Below are positions 56,575 through 64,000 of a stretch of DNA of 64,000 bases, in pieces. The DNA comes from Odontocerum albicorne (lineage: Eukaryota > Arthropoda > Insecta > Trichoptera > Odontoceridae), in contig OX463838.1 of NCBI GenBank assembly GCA_949825065.1, positions 4,194,251 through 4,258,250 of the forward strand, given 5' to 3'. The notes under the pieces are model-generated. The model was not told the origin of the DNA and ran no database searches. It saw only the letters and a list, made by a program, of their open reading frames with translations. Numbering within the stretch: position 1 is the stretch's first letter; every line of letters begins with the position of its first letter. The position numbers and the translations under genes were made by a program.

Positions 56575-56872
56575 CTATCACTCGGAAAAAAATGCGACAC
56601 AAACAAAACAAAATATATATGTACAGTTTATAACGACACTGCAGTAAGCGATCGAGTGTGTCAAATGTGGTTTAAACAATCCATCAAGTCTATACAACAC
56701 TCGAAGATTGTGTTCACTCTGGAAGGCCGATTGCCACTAATGATGACCAAATCAAGACATTGATCGAAAATAACGAGCGTTCTACGAAACGGGAGATTAC
56801 AGAAATATGGAAAATATCGAAAACCTCTATCCACGAGGCTGGTGTAATTCGGCATTGAATTTAACATAAAAA
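56575..56872 (+). pseudogene. Mariner transposase N-terminal fragment
   Basis: Split in two frames: TAVSDRVCQMWFKQ, then DCVHSGRPIATNDDQIKTLI and KREITEIWKISKTSIHEAGV. This is the helix-turn-helix part of a mariner transposase, different from those at 26461 and 31530. No inverted ends were found, so it is a fragment. Confidence 0.65.
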
Positions 56873-57067
56873 TAAAAAAATATTTTCCGCTCATCTCAAA
56901 ATATCTGTTAAAAAAACTTTCCAATGAATTAAGTACATGCAAAACCAATAACATATATGTTAGTAACATCTTTTTCACGTACTTAAAGTTAGAACTTACT
57001 TTTGTCGTGCAAAACGTAAACTAGATGATCTCATATTTATGTTAAAATAGCTTATAATTATATTATT

Positions 57068-57330
57068 TATAGTTAGAGCATTAACATTGTGGAGTTTAAA
57101 GACGTTGTAATTTGTTTTATCAAACACTGTTTATTCCACTTTATGTAACGGTATAATCCTAACGGTTTAAATATTTTCCTCTCATCAACAGGGAAGCACA
57201 AACAAGACTTAACAAGTTTTTTTTGTACTCCCCTGATGATGAGGTGAATACATTGAAATCGGTAGCGTTATACCGTTACATAAAGTGGAATAAAAAACAG
57301 TGTTTGATTAAACAAATTATAATAACTTAT
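57068..57330. mobile_element. Penelope-like foldback
   Basis: Left arm begins 'tagttagagcattaacattg'. The right arm holds 'cccctgatgatgaggtgaat' and 'tgaaatcggtagcgttatac'. Confidence 0.6.
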
Positions 57331-58763
57331 TATTATTTTCGAAAGGCCCGTTACCAAATTTAAACTATCAAAAAAAGGATATATCTCAAATAACATTGTT
57401 TTCTATGTATGAAAAAAAACACTATTGTACCTTAATATAAGGGAAAAATTAACGTTGCCTGCCCGCAACGTCTGTTGTCTGACTAGTCCACCTACAGTTT
57501 TAGCTGGGACGACCAAGGTCTGAGTGAATGTGATGGAATACAAGTAGCCTGAACGAGTGGACTTGTTCTTGCTAAATAATTATTTGTAAGAAATGTTATC
57601 TAGTTACAAGTTGTGTGTAGGGGTTAATTATTTCAAATAAATCATATTTTAAGATTGTAAAAATAAAAAATAAAATGACATGTAGGAAAATAAGATTAAG
57701 TAAGTTCATAAATTATAATATGTAAATAAGATTAGTTAAGTAATAAATTTGTATATAGATATAGCCTTGACAAATATTAGAACAATATATTACTTTGTTA
57801 AATAAAAAAGCATAAAAACAAAACTTTAAAAAAAATCCAATGAAGTATTTTTATAGTAATATCAGAAAGAGGAAAAAATATTATGTGTATTTTGCGTACC
57901 ATGTTTATTAAAATTAACAAAAAATATTTATGACGTTGTCCTACCAAGTTTCTAAAACTGGAACTTTGCAAGAAGCTACGTTAACAAAGTTAAATGTTTT
58001 TCAAATCCATTTGCAAATGCCATCATGAATATTTTATTCAAATCGTGATACATATTGTATACATCATTTTCCTTGCTAGGTAGACAGAGATAACACATCA
58101 ATAAACTTATTTATCTACACATATTTCGATCCTCCACATTTATACATCTTCGTTGTGCACAATATTCGTGATAGTGTTGATGAAATAAGTAAGAAACTTC
58201 ATAATTCAGTTGGAATCGATGCAATTTTTGCCACTGTCTTAATTATAAAACGGCAGCACTTGGAAACAATTCAACATAATCTATTTTTACATTGTATAAT
58301 TCATAAAAACATATTTAATATATCTTAGAACTCGCAGGACAATAGCGTTATTTAATTTTGTCGTGACATCCGCATTATTACAAATAAGTTCCCACAGAAC
58401 AGTCATACGGAATATGTATATCCGAAACTCGAACACATAACCTTCGGTTACAAATGCCACTCCTATCCACTCAGCCGCAAGCACGTCAATTATAGTAGAA
58501 ATTTGCATTACAATATGTTTGTTACGCCCAAATCAAGTCGGGTTACCGAAATGGAATCTAAGAGTTGCTGTAAATCAAACGCAGTCAAATCAAATCATCA
58601 TTTGATGAAAAATAAAATTTTCACATTTCTTAATTTACCCCTAAACTTAAAATAATTTAAAAATCAAAATCACAGTACTGCTAAAACTTTTTTAAATTCT
58701 GACAAACGAATATACATACTCGTATATGTATTAATCCAAAAGTATTTTGTTTTTTTATTTTAT
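57331..58763. other. AT-rich spacer with LINE-tail-like text
   Basis: 57560-57820 resembles 54640-54960 and 49238-49300 (tail of an unidentified element). The rest shows no gene. A TACTCGTA lies at 58717-58724. Confidence 0.35.
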
Positions 58764-59165
58764 TTATAGTTAAGGCATTAACATTGTGGAGGTTTAAATA
58801 CATTGTAATTTGTTTTATCAAACACTGCTTATTCCTATTCCACTTTTTGTAACGGTTATAACCTTACCAGTTTCAAACCTTTCACCTTATCATCAGGGGA
58901 GCGCAAACAAGACTGAATTCTGTTCGAACTGGTAACGAGATACACGCTTCTAGTGGTAAACACTCGGGTTGGGGACTGGGGGTTTCAGGAGGCATGGTAC
59001 AACCTCGGCGAGCAGCGGAGAGATTCTTGGGATATATGTGTTAGCCAGATGTTCACCTCGATGCACTGGCTTAGAAATTTCTAGGGCCTCTAATCTGTCC
59101 AATTGATTTCTGTTACTACTGATATGTAAGAATTTGGCATCATCATCGTATACCATATTCATTCA
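58764..59165 (-). mobile_element. Penelope-like repeat, copy with retained coding remnant
   Basis: Left arm complete ('tagttaaggcattaacattg ... tttatcaaacactg ... cttatcatcaggggagcg'). Then the minus-strand frame 58950-59162 with FLHISSNRNQLDRLEALEIS and HRGEHLANTYIPRISPLLAE. 'R--ALEI' followed by Asn/His-rich text near a C-terminus recalls Penelope-like GIY-YIG ends, but this is weak. Confidence 0.45.
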
Positions 59166-59213
59166 ATATTTTCTATTGTTTGCCTCTTATCACGCAATAA
59201 TATTATGTCTTAA

Positions 59214-59849
59214 ACCTTTCCCTTCCTGTGCTAAAAGAATCCACGCGTTCCGGTACTGTGTATTCAATACACATGTAAAAATGAGCGATTTAAAATCGAA
59301 AAAATAAAAATATTCATAGCCAATCGCTTAAATTAATTAAATTTGAAGTCAAAAGTGGTAATTATTGAAATTTAATTGCTGAAAACATGAAAAGAACATC
59401 GGCCGACGTTCACAAAACGGGCGAAGCGACCAGCTAAAATGGATACCCCAGAGCTACTGAGAACTGAGACGGGACTCGGTCTCGGACTGTTTATACCTCG
59501 AATGAAGAAACACAATTGCGAACTGAGATTATATTTCTTGCGTTCCCATATACCGAAATAGAGTGAGAGTGAGACGTGAATAGCGTCGCTTCCTCACCTA
59601 TAGCGGTTTTTTTAGAATGAATATACCTACGTCACACACTGGCTCACATTTGATTGTATTAGTTAATTTATTCCTGATTTTCACAAAATATCTCTGATGT
59701 GGCCGATAAGTGCTAATTATTATTAATGTTATTTTTTCATTCAATACGTAAATGTATTACGGAGAAATACCTAAAATCTGAACCCATTTGTTATATTTAT
59801 AGAGATATTAAAGTATTTAGAAGCAATGTGTACTAGTTACACATCACGG
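59214..59849 (-). mobile_element. piggyBac-like MITE, copy 4, inverted
   Basis: TTAA at 59210-59213 and the end 'acctttcccttcctgtg' are intact. The other end stops at 'gtgtactagttacacatcac' without its last bases. It carries about 60 extra bases near 59460-59520. Confidence 0.7.
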
Positions 59850-60609
59850 TTATAATGAACAATTAATCGTTTTCTGTAAAAGCAAACTCATACGAGTACT
59901 AATTGAAAAAATAATTCAAACGCAAATTACACAATCTTCTATCAAACTGATTTCAAATGAAAATTAGTCAAATACTTGTGGTTAGTATTATTTACTGCGT
60001 TTAATTTTTTTCTTGGAATTTAACTTCTTACTCTAAGACCTCTATAACTTATAACTTAATTTAAAACTTGTATATGTTTTCAAAACAGTTTCAAAGATAT
60101 TAAAACAGTCGCATATTTAATAATACAACTTAAAACAGTATGACGAAATATATAAGAGAAATTGCAAAACTCAAAAGAAAGTCACAAACGATTTTTTACG
60201 AACATCGTTTAGCAAAGAAGTTTTAAAACGATTCTATGAAAAAATATCGATTTTTTTCTGTTAAATATTAAGTGAAATCGGTCCCATTTGATTTCCACCA
60301 ATATAAAAAAAACAGATGCGTGAGACTCTCGCGCGGTAGAAGTGAAACTTCTTAGCTCCTAAGGAAAGTTGATTTTATGCAAAGCTTTTTTTGCATTTGT
60401 TAACTACAATTTTTTTTAGGATTAGAGAGTGGTTATGTGGAATTTAGTTCAAGAAAATCTCTCTTAATTAAATAAAAAAACAATTTTTTTTTTATAATAA
60501 ATAATAATATTTTTAATAATAATATAATGCGTTTCATAATATTAAATTTATATTTTTTAATATTAAATATATCAATATTTTTATGTATTAATTAATTATT
60601 TATTTTTAA
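59850..60609. other. AT-rich spacer, no gene seen
   Basis: TACGAGTA at 59891-59898. From 60470 on the text is nearly pure A/T. Confidence 0.4.
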
Positions 60610-61301
60610 ACAAAATCAAAATGTATGGTTGCTGGAAGAGAGGAGGTGACCGCGAGTGTTGTTCTGGGTGGCGTCAGTGTTGAGCAAGTGAAGAGTTTGT
60701 TTACTTGGGCAGCAGAGTATCCCAAGATGGCCGATCAAAGGCAGAAATAATAAGTAGGGTCCAATAGGCAAGAGTTGCTTTCAACATCACATAGGCAAGA
60801 GTTGCTTTCAACAAGAAATCGAAGATATTTGAATCTCCTAACATTGATATCAATGTTAGGAAGAATTTAGTGAAAACTCTTGTCTGGAGTGTGCTGTTGT
60901 ATGGCTGCGAAATGGCGACCATCAGCCAGAGCGAGTCTGGACGTCTGGCTGCCTTTGAGATGTGGTGCTACAGGTGCATGGCCAGGGTACATTGGTCAGA
61001 TCACATCCGAAACGACGAGGTATTGAGCGGGGATGAAGAAACAAGGCCACTCCTAAATAGAGTTGCCCAACAACGATCCAGTTGGATAGGTCATAACATC
61101 AGGCACCCAGGCCTGCTCCTTAGCATCGTCGAGGGAATGATTGAGGGCAAAAACCATAGAGGCCGCCCTAGATATAGCTACATGGACCGGGTGATCCGGG
61201 ATGTGCGCTGTGGCAGCTACCAGGAGATGAAGAGACTGGCGGATGACAGAGATGATTGGAGGGATCGAGTGCTTGGTGCAGAAATTATATATAAAATATA
61301 A
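60610..61301 (+). pseudogene. Non-LTR retrotransposon 3' end (family E), last 143 codons open
   Basis: Upstream: YLGSRVSQDGRSKAEIISRV, a stop, ARVAFN with a short duplication of 'aggcaagagttgctttcaac', then a 143-codon frame from 60870: KTLVWSVLLYGCEMATISQS, LAAFEMWCYRCMARVHWSDH, RSSWIGHNIRHPGLLLSIVE, IEGKNHRGRPRYSYMDRVIR and DDRDDWRDRVLG, stop after 61299. This is the C-terminal half of an insect non-LTR ORF2 after the catalytic domain. It is embedded in extremely AT-rich DNA, so it stands out sharply in base composition. Confidence 0.75.
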
Positions 61302-61435
61302 ATTATATATTAAATTAATATTAAATAAAATAAAATAATTTAATATAAAATAAAATTAATAATTATTAAATATATTAATATAAAAATAATATATAACAAA
61401 AATATTTTTTTTTTATATTTAATAATAAATAATAA

Positions 61436-61690
61436 TATTGTAATTTATTTTTATCAAACACTGTTTATTCCACTTTTTTGTGACGGTATAACCCTACCGG
61501 TTTCAAGGCTTTCACCTCATCTTCAGGGGAGCGCAAACAAGACAGTATTGTTTGCGCTCCCCTGAAGATGAGGTGAAAGCCTTGAAACCGGTAGGGTTAT
61601 ACCGTCACAAAAAAGTGGAATAAACAATGTTTGATAAAAATAAATTACAACGTTTTTAAACCTCCACAACGTTAATGCCTTAACTATAAA
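61436..61690. mobile_element. Penelope-like foldback, near-perfect palindrome
   Basis: The arms ('cttttttgtgacggtataac ... accggtttcaaggctttcac ... cttcaggggagcgcaaacaa' and the inverse) are almost identical over about 100 bp, with a spacer of only a few bases. The right end is 'aacgttaatgccttaactat'. Confidence 0.7.
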
Positions 61691-62382
61691 AAAACATAAA
61701 TAATAATGAATAATAATTTTAATAATAATATAATACGCTTAACTATATTAAAATAATATTAATTATTATTAATAATAAATCATTATTAATATTAAAATAA
61801 TCAAGAATAATTTATTAATAAATAAAATATTTAATAATAATATAATACACCGTTTCACTTTTCGTGACGTTCAGATCAATTTGCCCTACCGCGCGTATAG
61901 AAGTTTCACTTCAAACACAGTTTCAGAAAACTTCTAAGAAAAAACAAACGGTTTTCTATATCTTACATTAGATGGGTTGAATCAAGTTTGATTTACACCT
62001 ATTCATATTAAAACAATATGTATTCATTTATTTAACACAATAAAAAACTAAACTTCGGAATTCTTTGAACGGAGTCGATTTAAGAGCGCCAAGATGGCTT
62101 TTAACCAAATTTTATGGGTTCTGAAATGATCTCATATCATATTCTCGTGTCTTGCATTAATTAAATTAACTTTTAGGGTCAAAATTCTCTTGTTTTGTTG
62201 ATGGTTAACATTTTTTTTCTACTATGAATTTAAATTTAGTACTTTTTTCATATAATTTTTATCAATAACGTTAAATACCTACACCATTATATAGGGTGCG
62301 CAACAAGAGATGCAATTTTAAATTAGCCACCATTTTTCAGCTTTCAAACGTATAATATTTATATTAGACATACGTCATCTAC
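61691..62382. other. AT-rich spacer up to the assembly gap
   Basis: TAA-rich low-complexity DNA to about 61850, then unremarkable sequence. No gene. Confidence 0.4.
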
Positions 62383-62582
62383 NNNNNNNNNNNNNNNNNN
62401 NNNNNNNNNNNNNNNNNNNNNNNNNNNNNNNNNNNNNNNNNNNNNNNNNNNNNNNNNNNNNNNNNNNNNNNNNNNNNNNNNNNNNNNNNNNNNNNNNNNN
62501 NNNNNNNNNNNNNNNNNNNNNNNNNNNNNNNNNNNNNNNNNNNNNNNNNNNNNNNNNNNNNNNNNNNNNNNNNNNNNNNNNN
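62383..62582. other. Assembly gap (200 N)
   Basis: Exactly 200 unknown bases, a round number that suggests a placeholder, not a measured distance. Open frames across it are meaningless. Confidence 0.98.
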
Positions 62583-64000
62583 TGGTAATAGGCCCACTAG
62601 GTAGAACCATGTACAACAAAAGTGTAATACAATTAAACTTGTTCTAATGGTTAACCTGTAGAATTTTAGAGTGGGTCACCACGCTTTACCCGTGCCAAGT
62701 TACTCTACATTATTTATATTTTAGTATAAACATTTAAATATAAATAAATAGCAAACACGATGATAATATGCATCCTTGTTTTACACATTTTTACATCAAA
62801 TAATCCTTTTATTTCATACAACCAAAACTTCTATCGTACACAACACTAACTGGAATAATTGAATAAGAAAATATAGAAAATAAGATATTTTGTGGGGGGT
62901 TGAGTTGTAAACAATGAATCTTGTTATTCTTACCCTTTCAAATAAATTGCTAGTCTACTGGAAACTCTCCTTAACACAACACAAAATCATCTGTCACATA
63001 AAAATGTTAACAAGTGATTGACACACGCACTGGGATACGAATCCCGTCATTGTGTAAAAAGCGTCACCAATCCACTCAACAAAGACGCACCTTCTTCGCC
63101 AGCAGAGTACAAAAAAAAATTACAAAGATTATCCGGAGCCCACAGGTAGAGGAGGGTAGTAAAACAGTTTATGTTCACACAATAACAAAAGTATTCAACT
63201 TTTGTGTTCGTTGACCACAAAATTACTTGAAACTTTTACACGCAGTTTAAGTATTGATAATTTTTGCGTACAACAGGCGAAAGGTTTACGATTATCACAT
63301 TGTAACAAAAATCACTTTTTTGTAAGTTAGTTTGTTTGTATATTTAATATGTTCACATTGTTTAATATAACACTGATTCACATAATTTTATGATAAAGTT
63401 TTCACAATAAACTGTATTCTGTATTTTATTTCACTTTAACACAAAGAAATCAATTACTGTCTTCAATAAAACTATAAAAACGTTTTCTTCATACAGTTTT
63501 GATTTACAATTAAACATAAAACATTTTTTTATGTTAAGAAAATATTTCACAGTGTTATCACAATTCTCACAATTTCTTGATAACAATATTTTTATAGTTT
63601 AACGTTGTTCAGAACATGAATTTTAATATCTTTGTAAATTAAATGCTCACACACAATTGCATTTATTTCTCGTAATTTTTTTTTCACATCAATAAAAAAA
63701 GTTTTTAGTTCAGTGTTTTTACAACAATGTTTTCTTAATATCTGCAATAAAACTGAGTTAAAACAGTGCTCAAATCATAACAAATGATTTACGTTTAAAA
63801 AAAATATTTTTCAGTAGCACTTTCGTAACCGTTTTATTTTTTTTTTCTCAACAGAAGCTTTCGATCTACAGTTTCACACACAAGCACACGAACAGATCGG
63901 TCCGCGTCGGCCAATCGGACGGCGGATAGTTAATACGATTTCCACAGCACAGAAACGGGACAGAATTATCGGGTGTGAGGAAAATAACAGCATTTCCCGC
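62583..64000 (+). repeat. Segment duplicated from 46936-48348 (copy 2, running off the window)
   Basis: Aligns end to end with copy 1, including the SINE tail, the 66-codon frame (63014-63214, same protein; one third-position change at the GGA/GGT codon) and the start of the GC-rich block. It begins exactly at the gap edge. Confidence 0.85.

Noticed and set aside
62359..62619. Open frames across 62383-62582
   Set aside because: They consist almost entirely of N bases.

Overview
This window looks like one piece of a large, AT-rich, repeat-packed arthropod (most likely insect) nuclear genome. The evidence is a single spliced exon of an Odd-skipped family C2H2 zinc-finger gene, many decayed Tc1/mariner copies, non-LTR retrotransposon 3' ends, a tRNA-derived SINE family, and no prokaryote-like gene packing. 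I cannot fix the insect order from the sequence. No rRNA, CRISPR array, origin or free-standing tRNA gene was recognised.

Layout. 1-847: the 5' coding exon, on the minus strand, of an Odd-skipped/Bowl/Sob-type transcription factor, bounded by a donor at 23-24 and an acceptor at 846-847. The rest of the gene lies outside the window (3' side) or far upstream (non-coding 5' exons). 848-48,000: a long stretch with no convincing host exon, filled by SINEs, LINE tails, MITEs, mariner relics and minisatellites (35 bp at 12.9 kb, 22 bp at 14.9 kb, 24 bp at 17.7-18.5 kb, 42 bp at 23.5 kb, 30 bp at 32.3 kb). 48.1-48.8 kb: the only other GC-rich island, with a 148-bp minus-strand candidate exon framed by an acceptor and a donor. 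49-62.4 kb: more repeats, including a pogo-like remnant, three of the four TTAA-flanked MITEs and several Penelope-like foldbacks. 62,383-62,582 is a 200-N gap. The sequence after it (62,583-64,000) is a near-identical copy of 46,936-48,348, so it is either a recent duplication or an assembly/haplotype artefact.

How the parts work together. The zinc-finger gene is the only gene I can support; the rest reads as its intronic or intergenic repeat landscape. Several repeat families interact visibly. The SINE shares its 3' tail with a CR1/Jockey-like LINE. A LINE tail has split a SINE. Mariner copies survive only as internally deleted forms. The strongest unexpected signal is an 8-mer, TACGAGTA (either strand), seen about 19 times. 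In four places a related repeat copy lacks exactly six of these bases, which is what excision of a Tc1-superfamily element with CGAG ends would leave behind.
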